NCBI GenBank assembly: GCA_026182355.1
Contig: JAPFBL010000166.1
Span: 744,001-808,000 of the forward strand
Direction of reading: 5' to 3'
Length of the DNA stretch: 64,000 nucleotides
Origin: Hermatobates lingyangjiaoensis
Lineage: Eukaryota > Arthropoda > Insecta > Hemiptera > Hermatobatidae
Part shown: positions 1-11,700 of the stretch, piece by piece
Numbering within the stretch: position 1 is the stretch's first letter
Layout of the letters: each line of letters begins with the position of its first letter
Position numbers and translations under genes: made by a program
Notes under the pieces: generated by a model
Told to the model about the DNA's origin: nothing
Databases searched by the model: none
What the model saw: the letters and a program-made list of their open reading frames with translations, nothing else

Positions 1-64
1 ATTTGTGCAAATGTACACACTTTTGTACTCATGATTGAAATTTAAAACTTGAATAACCCTTAAA

Positions 65-300
65 AGGAGGTTAGGTTAGCTCAGTAGCAAGCTTCTCTCT
101 CACCTCCGAATATGTAGATCTGGGGTTCAATACCCACTCTGGCCCTCGATTTATTCAAGCGGGAGGTAAATAAATCCAAGCATGGGCGAAACGTTAAGCT
201 GTCGGTCCCGAGCCTGTACAATGTCAGGTACCTGTTAAAAATCCTTAACCAAAATATTCTTGAGGTAAGCAAAATTTAGAACTCCCAGTATAGAATCACT
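65..300 (+). mobile_element. tRNA-derived SINE, copy 1
   Basis: A non-autonomous retroposon with a tRNA-like head. An A-box-like GGTTAGCTCAGTAG sits near position 72 and a B-box-like GGGGTTCAATACCC near 122. A shared body follows (CTCGATTTATTC at about 146, a CGGTCCCGAGCCTGTAC segment near 203, AAAATCCTTAA near 237). The end AGAACTCCCAGTATAGAATCAC matches the 3' end of the other copies. It is diverged from the best copy at 39.3 kb. A short reading frame on the opposite strand inside it is a shadow, not a gene. Confidence 0.85.
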
Positions 301-935
301 GTATGGTATCAGAATGAGCTAATGTTTGTTTGACCTACTTGTGTTCTCTTGTAAGACTGCTGCTACAATCTTACCTAACCTAAACTAGTCCCTAAGAAAA
401 GGATGGACGTTATAGATTTGGTTAAATTTCTATAAAATGTATAGAATATTATGTAGACGTAAAAATTTTGCCCCTTTAAGGAAATGGCATCAAAACATAT
501 CAACCTGCATGATTTATCATATTGATTCAGTTAAATCATTACCCTTTAATTGTAACAATATATGATATATTTACCTTGTAATGTAACATTTTAATATTAG
601 TATGATATACAACTACAGTGGATTTATATTAAACACATTTACAGAATGATATTTTCTCCTCAAAAAACATGACTTATATTTTTTTTATTGGCTACTGTAA
701 AGTCTAGTGATTATAATGAAATTACATTTTAACAAATTTATAGAGCTTGTGACTTCTGTATTTTGTATAATGTTTGCCTCCATGTGATTAGTTTGATTTC
801 TTTTGAGAATACTCTAAACACATGACAGTCTTACCATTTGGGAAATCGTAATGACGTTTGACACTTATGTTTAAAATATCAGTGACATTTAGCTAATATT
901 GTTCAACTCGATTCTGTTGTGGATCTACAAACTTT
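301..935. other. AT-rich stretch, nothing recognised
   Basis: No reading frame, repeat copy or RNA gene could be supported here. Confidence 0.5.
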
Positions 936-1100
936 AAATTACTTCCTGACATCACACAGGCTTGGAACTAACGACTTAACGTCCTCTCCGAGTGGTGATG
1001 TCCTTAGATTTATTCACTGAGGGCCAGAGTGGGTATTGAAACCTGGATCTACCAGTCCGGAGGTGAGCACGTTGCTACTGGGTTAAACTGGCACCTAACA
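936..1100 (-). mobile_element. tRNA-derived SINE, copy 2 (3'-truncated)
   Basis: Same family as the 39.3-kb copy, read on the minus strand. The tRNA-like head is at the high-coordinate end (complement of the B box near 1,035-1,050, TGGGTATTGAAACC). The body motif ACGACTTAACGTCCTCTCCG lies near 970. The copy stops near 936 after ACATCACACAGGCTTGG, so the 3' portion seen in copies at 26 and 37 kb is missing. Confidence 0.85.
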
Positions 1101-2246
1101 TAATTAAAAAAAATATATAATCAGTGAAAATCTATACCTGAACATTGAAAAAAAATTTTTTCATTAGTGGAGTGTAGTCCACTGCAGCTTTTAAAGATTT
1201 TACTTTGGATTGTGTTTCAAAGTATTCAACATTGTAAGTTGTTTGATGAGCAAAATAGAAGTAGGGATGAATTTTAATGCACTACAGCAGACAATGTCTT
1301 TGAGAGCCCATACTGGGACCATTAGTCCACTTAGCTAAGGAGGATTAGACGGGCCAGCGCAATCAACATATTTCTACGCTATTTATGACCTTAATGCTGG
1401 ACATTACCTTTTAGGTCACTAGTAATGACCTACACACCTTACATTAACAAACAGCTCTCAAACAACAACACCCAGAATTTTTAATGAAAGTAATTACTTA
1501 ATAATTACGTTGCACTAAAAAAAATTAAAATGATTTAGTTTTAATTATATTAAAAAGGAAATCTTTGGCCATTTCATAAATTAAATGGAAATGAAATGTT
1601 ATTAAATAATATTTTTTAACTATCCAAATGAATGCATCCTGTGTGTTTGCCTCCTTCGCCATTGAAACGTATCTGACTTATTCCCAACTAGTGGATGCTC
1701 CTAGTGATGCACTAAAACTTACACCCAATCACACTACGTTAAGATAGTGCAGTTACACTTAGCACCGATATCCTCATGTATATATTAAAATTTAAAAATT
1801 AAATATGTTATTTTCCTTTAGAGTTTATATATAATTTGGCTACTTTTTCTAGTCAGTGGATTTTGATTACTCAAAATTACTCTTGTATGTAAAGACAAAT
1901 CTAAACCCGCAGAATTGACGTCTCTTTATGATTCAAAAATAACTATTGCAACTCGAGTTAGACTAATCCGTCTATTGTTACCCAGTCCTTGAATTTCAAT
2001 GAGTCAATTGACATGGTAGTAGAGTTGGACATCATTTAGGAAACCTCTCTTAGCATAATTAACAATGAGGACTTTTCCAGTGAATTTCGTTTTCCTGTGT
2101 AGTCTATTAGTCACTTTCATCTTCATAAGAGACAGCAAGAATAGATTACATCAAAATGCGGGAAGTATATGTATATGTATAAGTATACATAAGTATATGT
2201 ATAAAAACATATATTTATAGAACAATTGCAGGAAGAGAATACGTAA
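1101..2246. other. AT-rich stretch, nothing recognised
   Basis: No coding signal. A tract of TATG/TATA steps at about 2,165-2,205 is a short impure microsatellite. Confidence 0.45.
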
Positions 2247-2402
2247 GAAACAACTCACTTCAATATTTTGACCTCGTCATCATAATGAGAAGAAGAGAAG
2301 TAGTGCTCCACTGACAAACAGCAACTCTCTGGAGAAGAATCCCTCTTCTTCTTCTCCTTCTCTTAATGACAATGAGGACGAAATATTGAAATGAGTTGTG
2401 TG
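2247..2402. repeat. Inverted hammerhead-like pair, family S
   Basis: The left arm (about 2,247-2,293, minus orientation) and right arm (about 2,354-2,402, plus) are imperfect inverted copies sharing CAACTCACTTCAATATTTTG and its complement. Each has a decayed core: the right reads TTAATGA, then GACGAAATATTGAAA; the left, on the minus strand, reads TTATGATGACGAGGTCAAAATATTG. A three-base-pair GAC/GTC stem fits stem II, but box 1 and, in the left arm, box 2 have lost consensus bases, so activity is unlikely. The centre is purine/pyrimidine-rich (GAAGAAGAGAAG against CTTCTTCTTCTCC). Confidence 0.5.
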
Positions 2403-4429
2403 ATGATTCTATGTGGTCTTCACTTTTAATCATTCCATATGTTGTCTTGAAGAACTGTCTCATGTTTTAAAAACATTTTATTTATTCATACCAGCTTTAT
2501 CTACTTCACCAGCTTTATGAAAATTATTTTCTTAAATTTGTCTGTGAAGAATATTACCTTAATCATGAAATGGCGTAATATAATTTAGTACCTGATATTC
2601 TTAATAAGTGCTAATAAAATCATAATTTTTTTAAAAACTTTTTTTTATAATTTTATTGCTGATTTTCGTAAAATACCACTACTACTACCTTATTATTGCA
2701 TTGTCTCTCATTTGGAATATTGCATCACTGTATATTCTGAATTTTCAGGTATGATCTTTTGCCAGTTTGTTAGTCGTATTTCTGTATTAGCCTGATACCG
2801 TTAAATCTTACATGTTTTTCCCTCTGTATGTCAGAGTCCACAGGAAGGTTCGTCTGGGAATCACATTCTGTCTATGCGACTGCAGAGTAGTATTCACTAA
2901 TTAACTCAATCAATATATAAGAATTTAAGATTTAAAGTGAAAGACAAATATTACATTAGGTAGAAATACTGTTTGAATTATTACTCTCAATCTGACAGAC
3001 ACGTTGCAATTGAAACAGAAGTATATTGAATGTCTGAAACGTCACAATGCGATATGACTCCAATTGAGTATATTACTCTCCTATAGTCATCTCATCCCAG
3101 TCAGTTTAAATTAATTATCATCAGATAATATCTATCATTAGATAATGTTTAAAGATAGAGTTCGTTTCAAATTCCAAATGTTATTTTAAATCATTGCTTT
3201 AAGAGTTATTATTATAATAAATATAATTAAATCATTTCCTTGGTAATGAACTTCTACATTCTTCTCGCATCTGTTTGTTTGTGTGTGCGCGTGTGTGTGT
3301 GTGTGTTTGTGTGTGTGTGTTTGTGTATGTGTTTATCTAATTACTCTACTAGTCACACGACTCCACAAATCTTAATAAAATATGTATTACATAAATAAAA
3401 TGTAAATTAGGTATGTGTTCTATTGTCTTTGGGTGATTTTACAACTAGGAGAGGTAATTTATCCTACTTCATAAGTGTTTTTAAGTTTTTTCTATCTTCA
3501 GAGTATTTCAATGTTTTAATTTTTATTATTAATTAAGATTTTACTATGAAGAGAAAACCCTGATATGTACTTCACCGATTTGTTGACATGTAAACATATC
3601 CTGAAATTAATAAGCTGTAATTACTAATTTCAACCAGTGTTGCATATTATAATTGCTTACTTTATGTTTACTAAAATCTTACTAAAATATTTATAATTAG
3701 TATAACAACCAATAATCGATCAAATTGAATGAATTCTTTTTAAAGTAATTAAGTTTAAAAAATGCATTATCATTAAAATAATTTAAAATTACAAGAACTA
3801 TTTTCATTTAATTTAGTTTATTTCTTTTATCTCTCTCAAACGGTGATCAAAACAAATAGCAATGTAATTTACTGCCAAAATCTATTTCACCCATGGATGA
3901 TCCATCACATGTCATCCCTAATTTTATTCATTGGTGGTTTTTTCAAGAATTTCATTAAAATGTCTATCAATGAGTGTTACAAATCGATGTTGGTATCCTT
4001 ATTAGCAATTCTAGTTGCTAAAACATAAGAAATAAAATGGTTGTTAATATTTCTTTGTCTCTGTATTGTTGCCGTTATCTTCGGAGCCTCCGAAGAAGCC
4101 CATATTTGGTTGCTCAATGCGCGCAGTGTACCTGGCCTTAATCTTAAGAGATAATGCTTCATTGTATTAGTTTCTTGTCCCTGCATCTAGTTTTTATGCT
4201 TTCATCTTATATATTTTTAATTTATTTAATTTATTTTGTTTTATTCTCTATTTTTTATTAAAGCTTAGTCCATAATTTTTATTTTTTATTTATTTATGTA
4301 TCATTTCTCTTGTTCATTCCTCAGTTTTTATTTTTTTTATTATTTTATTTGTTTTTGTGTTAACTATTATTTTTCATATTCCTATTTTAATTTAAATTGA
4401 TTCTTGTCTACCTTATTCTCTATGACCGG
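2403..4429. other. AT-rich stretch, nothing but microsatellite
   Basis: No gene recognised. The 61- and 69-codon frames around 3.84-4.19 kb show no family signature or coding bias and look like chance. A (TG)n tract is listed separately. Confidence 0.45.
3279..3332. repeat. (TG)n microsatellite with TTTG interruptions
   Basis: A run of TG dinucleotides broken by GCGCG near its start and by two TTTG units. Confidence 0.9.
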
Positions 4430-5036
4430 GCGCGTATGTGGCAACATTGTTGGTCTCCAACTGTCTCTGTATCAGTGCACTTGGTTTCCCTCTCTTATCT
4501 CTCCTGAAGACTGCTCAACCAAAAATTAGAGACTGTAAGTTTGTGTTTTTAATTTCTCTATGTTTCTTTATGTACATTGAACTATATATATCAAAAACTA
4601 ACTATATATCACTCAAAATTCGAAAAAACTATCCAAACTGGATGAAACAGCTCAAAAACGAAGAAAAGCAACAGACAAAGAAGGAGACACACTTAGAATT
4701 TCAAATTTTCGGATGATTCAAAAATTTCCTGCCGTTGTGTTTCCCGCGTACTTGTTCGCCCATTCTCTTTTCTCCTGAAGATGGCTCATCCGAAAATTTT
4801 AGTTTGTAAGAGTGTCTCCTTCTTTGTGTATTTCTTTTCTTCGTTTTTGAGCTGATATATTCAATAGGAAAACAATTAAAACAATTCACAAACGACAACG
4901 ATGGTTTTACAGTAAACTATATACACAGAGTAAAGATACAAACACACATACAGTCTTTAATTTTCGGTTGAACCATTAACTGAAGCGTAGAGATAGGTAC
5001 ACCAAGAGCACCTGCGAATAAACGGTTGGAGACCCT
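4430..5036. repeat. Nested four-copy inverted repeat, hammerhead-like families G1/G2
   Basis: Order on the plus strand: G1 (+) about 4,430-4,590, G2 (-) about 4,645-4,725, G2 (+) about 4,730-4,855, G1 (-) about 4,905-5,036. Both have a hammerhead-like core: G1 (+) CCTGAAGACTGCTCAACCAA near 4,503, G2 (+) CCTGAAGATGGCTCATCCG near 4,772 followed by AAAATTTTAG. The outer G1 pair and inner G2 pair together form a nested palindrome. G1 has lost the G of GAAA in the plus copy, but the minus copy keeps AACCGAAAATTA. Frames through it (for example 92 codons from 4,438) are not genes. Confidence 0.65.

Positions 5037-5069
<33 letters not shown>
5036..5069. repeat. (TA)n microsatellite
   Basis: Uninterrupted AT dinucleotides immediately left of the family D element. 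Confidence 0.9.
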
Positions 5070-5072
<3 letters not shown>

Positions 5073-5266
5073 AAATGAAACGGTCCAACGGACTTTTAAA
5101 TAAAAAGAGCGGCGACTCCCGCTTTGCCTTCCTGCGGGACTCTTCGCTTCCTGATGACGACAATGGTCGAATTATAGAAGTGAGTTATTCCTGTGTCTAT
5201 TTATGTGCTATTCTTTTTTTAATTGATTTTTATTTAAAAGTCTTTTGGATCGTTTCATTTAATTAT
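5070..5266 (+). mobile_element. MITE-like element with TIRs carrying a hammerhead-like core (family D)
   Basis: Terminal inverted repeats of about 36 bp: left 5,072-5,107 (ATGAAACGGTCCAACGG, then ACTTTTAAATAAAAA) and right about 5,228-5,264 (TTTTTATTTAAAAGTC, then GATCGTTTCATTT). Inside is CCTGATGACGACAATGGTCG at about 5,149, then AATTATAG. This resembles box 1, a GAC/GTC stem II and a degraded box 2. It sits between two (TA)n tracts. A second copy without recognisable TIRs is at 8.06 kb. Confidence 0.6.
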
Positions 5267-5280
5267 TAATATATATATAT

Positions 5281-5327
<47 letters not shown>
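5266..5327. repeat. (TA)n microsatellite
   Basis: About 60 bp of AT dinucleotides with one TATTAT interruption, between the family D and family C elements. Confidence 0.9.
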
Positions 5328-5329
<2 letters not shown>

Positions 5330-5400
5330 GGGGTGTTGTCTAATCGGGTTTTGCTCAATTTTCTAGTAATTTGACGAATCCCAATTAGAGAACACACCTA
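5328..5400. repeat. Short hairpin of family C termini
   Basis: An imperfect inverted repeat: GGTGTTGTCTAATCGGGTTT near 5,332 pairs with GAATCCCAATTAGAGAACAC near 5,376. The outer arms match the outer ends of the 45.2-kb palindrome (TAATCGGGATTCGGTCAATT). This looks like the same element after loss of its core. Confidence 0.6.
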
Positions 5401-5502
5401 TTTTATCAAACGGTCGATATATTATTGAATCTGTTATATATAGTAAAATTTTGGAGCAGTCCTTCATTCAAGCATATTTCATATCAAGCATATTTTATAT
5501 CA

Positions 5503-5822
5503 AGGTTTCTGAATACCTTCTTCTTTCCTTATCCAAACGTTGGAGAATGTTAATAAGTGGGAACCGAAATGTTTCGATTGGCTTCCAGTCATGTAAGTCC
5601 ACTAAGACTGAGCTACTTGGGACTATCCACCAGTAGGGCTAAGAGCTACTTTAAACGATTACTATAAACTGTGTCTTAATACCATCTCTAAGACCCCAAC
5701 AATTTTCTTTTTAATTACCCTGAAGATGACTGGAAGCCAGTCTAAACATGTTGGTTCCCACTTAATTAAGATTCTCCAACGTTTGGATTAAGGAAAGAAG
5801 AAGGTATTCAGAAACCTTGAAA
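5503..5822. repeat. Inverted hammerhead-like pair, family F
   Basis: The left arm (about 5,503-5,597, minus) and right arm (about 5,719-5,822, plus) share TTCCCACTTA, TTCTCCAACG and AGGTTTCTGAATACC or their complements. The right core reads CTGAAGATGACTGGAAGCC, completing a six-base-pair stem GACTGG/CCAGTC, then TAAACATGTTGG. Box 2 is TAAA rather than GAAA. The left copy keeps CGAAACATTTCGG but its box 1 reads TTACATGA. Each arm has therefore lost a different core element. Confidence 0.65.
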
Positions 5823-6360
5823 AGCTGGTGAAGAAAATGACATCAGTGAAATACGGTCAGTTATTCAATGAAATATATATACATTTCTTTATACATAAAG
5901 AAATTAAAACACCCGCTTGCAACTCTTCAAAGACACAACATACTTTCTATTTTTTTTAAATACTCTGTTATAAAATTCCTCCTTTTTAACAAGTGCGTCC
6001 ATTATATTCCATTGCACTTAGCAAGCTTTCTTCAAGTTCCTTCATCAGGATGTTTGTATGCACAACAATAAGAAGAAAAAATCAAGTCAATAATAAAAAT
6101 AAAATCAAACTAAACTACCTTACATCTATAATCACTATATTTTTTAATTTAGACAAGGTCACAAATTTATTTACAAGGTCACAGTGTGATACAATGAAAA
6201 TAAAATGAGAGATTTAAAATCTAATAGCAATAACTTGATTTCATATATTGTTTGTGTATAAATGATGGATTCGTAACCTTCTTTAAATGTTGAAAAAAAT
6301 GTGATTGTCCATGGAGTTAATTTAGTTTTCATTTATTGTTATATTTTAATTTCATCTTTA
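5823..6360. other. AT-rich stretch, nothing recognised
   Basis: Overlapping 67- and 71-codon frames at 5.87-6.21 kb are low-complexity and match no family I know. Confidence 0.45.
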
Positions 6361-6367
6361 TGCTCAC

Positions 6368-6440
6368 AAAAATCCTGATGATGACTAACTCTTGGTTGAA
6401 AGGTTGAAATGCAAAACCTAAAATAAAGTCATGATTTATT
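6368..6440 (+). repeat. Hammerhead-like solo repeat, family L
   Basis: CCTGATGATGACTAACTC near 6,375 is followed by TTGGTTGAAAGGTTG. Box 1 (CTGATGA), one spacer base, a weak GACT/GGTT stem II and GAAA are present; stem III is poor. No inverted partner was seen nearby. Confidence 0.35.
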
Positions 6441-7846
6441 AAAAAAGTTAAATATTAACATTAATTGTATAATTTTTAAATAAAGCTATTTTTTTTCCTT
6501 TTATTAAAAGTTATAATAATAAGGCGTATCAAGCTGATGTTAATTATATATTTAATTAATTAGTTAATACATATTTTTAATTAGTGGATCAAAATCGTGT
6601 TTGAAAACAATTTATGCTGTGTGTTAACATGAAAAGCTTCTTTTTGATATAAAATTGAAAGGGGTTTAATTAATAAATATACAACTAAATTAGAGTATCT
6701 CATTAGGGCATTATAACTAACTATTATGCATAATTATTATGCGGCGGGATAATGTAAAATGACACCAAATAGGTTTCAAAATAAGACAGCCTTCAATTAG
6801 CTGAATGATGTAACAAGTTTAATCAATTATCACTTATTATACGGAATTCATCAGTATAAAGTGTTTTTGAAAAAAAAAACTGTCTTAAAATAACTTGACC
6901 TTTGTTACTTTAACTTAAAGCAATAAACTTGAAGTCTGGGGGATATTCTTGAGTCATACTAGCAGAGGAAGAACAAAATTAGCTCTGACCTTCTGACTAA
7001 TGTTGTCTAAATATTGTTATTAAAACAAATTGACCGGGGGTCAATTTAATCATTGAATGCATTTCACAATGGTATTTGTGCAGATATAAATTAATTATTT
7101 AGCAGGAAGGAAACCTTTTTTTATTTGACTAGATCATAATTTTACCCTCATTACTAGATGGTAACGTCATACCTCGCATACGTCAGTAGGGATTGTTTGA
7201 CCGATATCGGACGAAAACCGGTTGAAGATGATAGATATCATCTACTGACGCAATTTCAACTTTCCCACCAACAATATAGAGTATTGTTCGTGAAGCTAAC
7301 AATATTCATTTATTATTTTCCTATTTGTTAATAAAATTAATCAAATTAGTTAAATATATAATATCGCCAGCTTCCACATTTCTGGCTTTTGTCCCCTCTC
7401 TGTACCACACTTTCTTCTCTGAGGATGCCCACTACTCCTTTAATTATCATCCTGCTGTTTTTGTTAAGGTCAGTAGATATTGTTAAGGAGAGAGATGTTA
7501 GTCCACCAGGGAAAGGAGTCATATTTGCTGTCGTATGTTTCCTACAAATATCAAACAGATTTGTTTGAGGTACTGCTTAATTTAGAGGTCTTCAGGTCGT
7601 CATATTTAGCTCAGATAGAAAGATTCTGGGGCTCCTCTGTTTGGTAAAGGTTGATTAGTTGGATTCAATCCTCCAACAAGGAGATTTGGATTGCTGGGAA
7701 GTTTTTTATCTTCATTGGTAACAAGTTGAGTAATGAAGCAATCAATGGATACCCAGCTCAGAGACCATTCAAGGATCGAAATATTTAAAGCAAGTACTGG
7801 TTTCTAGTTTTCCTGTATGCTCATTTCTTTTTAATATATATATAAC
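6441..7846. other. AT-rich stretch, nothing recognised
   Basis: No coding or repeat signal that I could support. Confidence 0.45.
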
Positions 7847-8050
7847 AAGATTTCACATAAACACAAGAAACAACAATCAATGATCAAACTACAATATTAA
7901 ATAGGGAAAACAGAATAAAATCTTTCAACCGTAACATGCAGTCTGCGTCAGAGTCCAGTTGGGTTCTTGACTCTGACGAAAACCGCTTGTTACGGTTGAA
8001 AGATCTTGGTCTTGTTTTCCCATTTCATATTGTGGTTTGATCATTGATGT
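7847..8050. mobile_element. Inverted hammerhead pair, family A
   Basis: Two family A copies head to head: minus arm about 7,847-7,957, plus arm about 7,957-8,050. The outer ends share TTCACATAAACAC, ATCAATGATCAAAC, ACAATA and GGGAAAACA motifs. The plus core is GACT CTGACGA (7,969-7,979), a stem II built on ACCG/CGGT, GAAA (7,998-8,001), AGATCT, T, GGTC (8,008-8,011). The distal stem I pair TGGG/CCCA is also present (7,960-7,963 and near 8,019). The minus copy reads CTGACGC and is weaker. Confidence 0.75.
7969..8011 (+). ncRNA. Hammerhead-ribozyme-like motif, family A
   Basis: Type I layout: stem I opens with GACT/GGTC (one G-U pair), box 1 CTGACGA, stem II ACCG/CGGT, box 2 GAAA, stem III AGATCT, then T as the expected cleavage-site base (8,007). 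Stem II here has the change AAACCG for AGACCG. One extra base lies between box 1 and stem II, as in the other families here. Confidence 0.55.
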
Positions 8051-8061
8051 AATAATATATA

Positions 8062-8190
8062 AGGCACGGAGTTACCGCCTTGCCATCCTGCAGGATTTTT
8101 GGCCTCGTGAGGACGACGATTGTCTAAATATGGAAGTAAGTTATGCCTGTTTCTATCTTTGGTTTAGTTTTGTTTAGCTCTTTTATATAT
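8062..8190 (+). repeat. Family D repeat, second copy
   Basis: GCCTTGCCATCCTGCAGGA, GTGAGGACGACGATTGTC, TAAATATGGAAGTAAG and TTATGCCTGTTTCTATC align with the 5.07-kb element. Box 1 is decayed (GTGAGGA for CTGATGA) and box 2 reads TAAA. The copy is flanked by TA-rich DNA and abuts the family E pair. Confidence 0.6.
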
Positions 8191-8475
8191 ATGTTTTGAT
8201 AATTTTGAGGGTTTTTGGTTTAAATATTAAAAACACTTCATTGCCAACATTTCACATATATTCATGTCATACATTCATTCATATGGATATGTAAATCTAT
8301 ACTTTGTCATTAGTGTACATAATAGCAGACAATAGGCCAATTATTTTTAATAATAGTACTGAATATATCAATGTTTTAGCCCTAAAGGAGACACAAATAT
8401 ATGTTGAAACATTAGCAATGCATTTTTTTTAATATTGAAACAAAAACCCTCAAATATCCCAAAACATATGAATAG
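8190..8475. repeat. Inverted hammerhead-like pair, family E
   Basis: The left arm (about 8,190-8,265, minus) and right arm (about 8,380-8,475, plus) share the complement pair TTGAGGGTTTTTGG / AAAAACCCTCAA, and CATTGCCAACATTTCA against TTGAAACATTAGCAATG. The right core is CCTAAAGGAGACACAAATAT then GTTGAAACATTAG. Box 1 has decayed to CTAAAGG, while the GAAACAT(T) part remains. GAAACRTTRGCAATG is shared with family C, suggesting a common origin. Confidence 0.6.
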
Positions 8476-8743
8476 AGTGGTCAAGAAAAGAACAACATAA
8501 TGATCTCTTATATATATGTATATAACTATATTATTTTCATTACAACAAGAAGTTAAAGAACAACAGTAAAAAGCAGTTCTTCTCTAGAAAAGCATTTTCA
8601 TTTCTTATAACCAGTAGAAAACTTTGTACAAAAAATTTACTTTGAAAGTCTGTTCAATCCAGTTGTCTGAGACAATGTTGTAATAATTGTATACTATTGC
8701 TTACTCTTTTGTTACTATCCATTGAAGTAGTCTTGATATTTTA

Positions 8744-8792
8744 CACAACATTGATGATGCTATCGAAATATAGAGAGACGTTGTTTTAACTA
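8744..8792 (+). repeat. Possible hammerhead-like motif, family M
   Basis: ATTGATGATGCTATCGAAAT then ATAGAGAG resembles the family D core (one change in box 1, a GAT/ATC stem, GAAA). No paired copy was found and it could be chance. Confidence 0.3.
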
Positions 8793-11700
8793 AAGTAGTG
8801 GTAAGTAGTTTTTACTATACCATGAAAACCTCTGCTTTTTTCTGTCATTCCTGTATTTACATAATAAATTTGGAACAAATCCACGTGGGACTAAGAATAT
8901 GAAGATTACTGATTGAGCAGTTTTGATGTAAAGTCTTAAATTTTCAAGTGCAACTAAACACTTATCTCTTCACATTTTACTGAAGTGTAAAATCTCTTAG
9001 GAGAAACAGGTTAATTATTCCATCCGTCTAGCTACCTCAACTAAATTGAAAAGTAATATTTAAATAGCCTAATACATTTAAATACATAATAAACTGTGCA
9101 GGCTTTGTCGTCATTTTTATGTTAAAAGTAATTTTTAGCAATAAAAATGTAGTCTTGCGATGAGTAATTGCTGATTACTTATTGCAGTAGTTCTGAGTAA
9201 TCTGTGCACTGAATTTTTTGAAACAAAATTGTTATATTCAATTTTAATTAATTACGTAAAATAGCATCGATAGATGATTATTTTTTCATACCATTATTTT
9301 AAACATATTAATAAAACTACCTTTTTTACTAAATTAAATTCATTAATGCTTACAATCAAGTTCATTAAGCAAGAAGTGAATATTAAATTGTTCAACTTAG
9401 ATGTCCTTATCTAAAAAAAATATGTTTTAGTGTGAACACCCACTAGTATCTACTTATTTCCAATTTTATTCAAAAAATCTGGAAAATCTTAAAATATTGG
9501 TTTTTAGAGAAATATTTTTCATGGAGTTAAGAGTTTTTATCCCTTGAATTGATAAATGATGAAACAGTATCATTATTTCTTTTGTTTACTCATTAAAATA
9601 GCCCCCTCTTTGACCCTCCTCTTGACAGTTATTCTTGTCTTTACAAGTAGTGACCCTCCATGAGGGAATTCATTAGTCCAGTATTCCCCTCTTTAAATCA
9701 CAATTCATATTTTAATATTAAGCAGGAAGATATTTCTTAACTCATAAAGAGTTCATACTTGACATCCTAATGTAGTGTGTTATTATTAATGTCAAACATT
9801 GTTGGGTAGACAATTTGGCGATATTTTCGAATATTTTGACGACTTCTTCACTATCTTTACTTTCTTTGATGAGAGCCAGTTTTATCCTCTTACCATTAAC
9901 TCCTCATATAGATGTTTCTGGCATTTTCTAGTAGACTCCAGTTTTAAATACGGATATTGTTTATCCACATTCCACTCCCGTCTATCTATTTCCTCTCAAT
10001 CGTTAAACCTGTGGTATTCCATTTATTCTAATTTATATATATATGAGGTTTTCCAAACAACTTCCTTCCCATCTGACCTACCTCTGTTAGGAAAATTTAA
10101 AGATTTAGCAACACTTCCATCACTTTTATTGAAAACAAATTTCATAACACAGTATCTCTTGTTTTTTTTTATCCACTTATTTTGCATGCACCATATATAA
10201 TATTACATGCTACCGAATCACAGTATCTCTTGTATACGGGTTATTTTAATTAAAGTTGATTATATATTCAGTTTTAGGTACATTTTGCCCTTGAGACCCT
10301 ACTCTTTTATGAGTAGTTTTAAATATTCAGAAGTATTTCTATTGACTACCTCAAAAAAAAAATGTTTTGACATATTACAATGTCATATACATACGACTAT
10401 AGATGAAATTAAAAGATAATTGGAAACTACATAATAATTAATAGTTTGGTTTATGTTTAAAAAATGCTTTATAGCACACTGCATTGTGTAAACAGTGTGC
10501 TAATCAATTGTTAAATCAATTTAAGAAATTTGTTTGTTAATTCTAATAAGATGATACTTATAGAAGGACTTTAAATCTTGAGTTGTAGTATCAACGACTA
10601 TAGCAATGTTGGGACTGAGACCCCTGGTCCCCTCTAAATAGTCGATCTATCTATCAGATAAGCCATATTGAGTGCTTTAGTACCTGAAGAAGTGTTGTTA
10701 GCACAATTGGCAATGTGTCTCACCTTTAACTTCAATGGGTGGCATGGCAAGGTGCCAACAAAAATTGGGTTAAAACTTTCCCAAGTTTTACAGCCGGGAA
10801 AAAAAGTCAATTCTCTATAATGCTTGCATTAAAAAAATTGTTGGTTTCTTAAATTTTTTATGATACACTAATAGTGAGTTTTGTCAGAAGATAGACAAGC
10901 ACAATCCCATCAATATATCTATATTGACTCTAATACAACAAAAGATATACTTATGAAATACTAGATATATGCTGACATTGTGTAAATTTCAGATCTTCTA
11001 ACCAGTAAAAAGAATCAGATATTTATTCCTTTGGTAAAATTATGGCAAAAAATTAAATGAGTCAAAATTAGTTGGTAAAATGCTAAGCACAATTAGTTTA
11101 AACTAAACGTGTATATGGAGAAATATGTAGATAAATAGAAGTTATTTATTCCGAAACTAATCACGTGACCCATCTGCATCAGAGTGAAAATAATTATAAA
11201 ATTTTATTATATAATTATAATAACAATATATAAAAAAATATAAATGATTTTATATAATTTATATAAAAAATTATCCAATGCAGATTGGATTATATAATTA
11301 GGAGTCTACATTATAAACTATTCTGTTTACTTTATTGAAAACAATATTTCTTTGAAACATTCTTCAAATAACTCATTAATTCCATGAAAAGTGGTCAGAA
11401 ACTCTTGGCAAACACCCCTATAGACTTATTTTTTACACTTAGATACTTCATAAAAATATTAGTAATGACTTTTAGACTACAGTTTTATATGAATATTAAA
11501 AATATTTCTATAGATTCTTTTTACATTACTATACTTTTTAAAGTAAAGAGAAAATGTTATTACATGTTCATGAATTGCAAATAATAAGTTTCATTCAAAG
11601 CGTATAAAAAAAAAAAACGGATTTGGAATATTTCCAGGTGCCTAGGGTGAAAAGTTGTTGGAACAATGAGCAGGGAGTAAGGAAAAAAAGTTTAATTCTC

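Noticed and set aside
2260..2463. Arg-rich 67-codon minus-strand frame
   Set aside because: The arginine run comes from the CTTCTTCTTCTCC stretch at the centre of an inverted repeat.
4078..4115. GGAGCCTCC-centred palindrome as a hammerhead
   Set aside because: Stem-like sequence is present, but neither box 1 nor GAAA is in the right place on either strand.
4438..4716. 92-codon frame starting at an ATG-like position
   Set aside because: It runs through repeat families G1 and G2 and ends inside the inverted copy.
7847..8050. CRISPR-like or satellite array from recurring short repeats
   Set aside because: Copies are inverted and dispersed, not regularly spaced direct repeats, and the genome is animal.
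9799..10200. 133-codon frame, the longest outside simple repeats and transposons
   Set aside because: Composition (Phe, Ser, Leu, Tyr) matches the AT-rich background; no domain, promoter, splice site or duplicate supports it.
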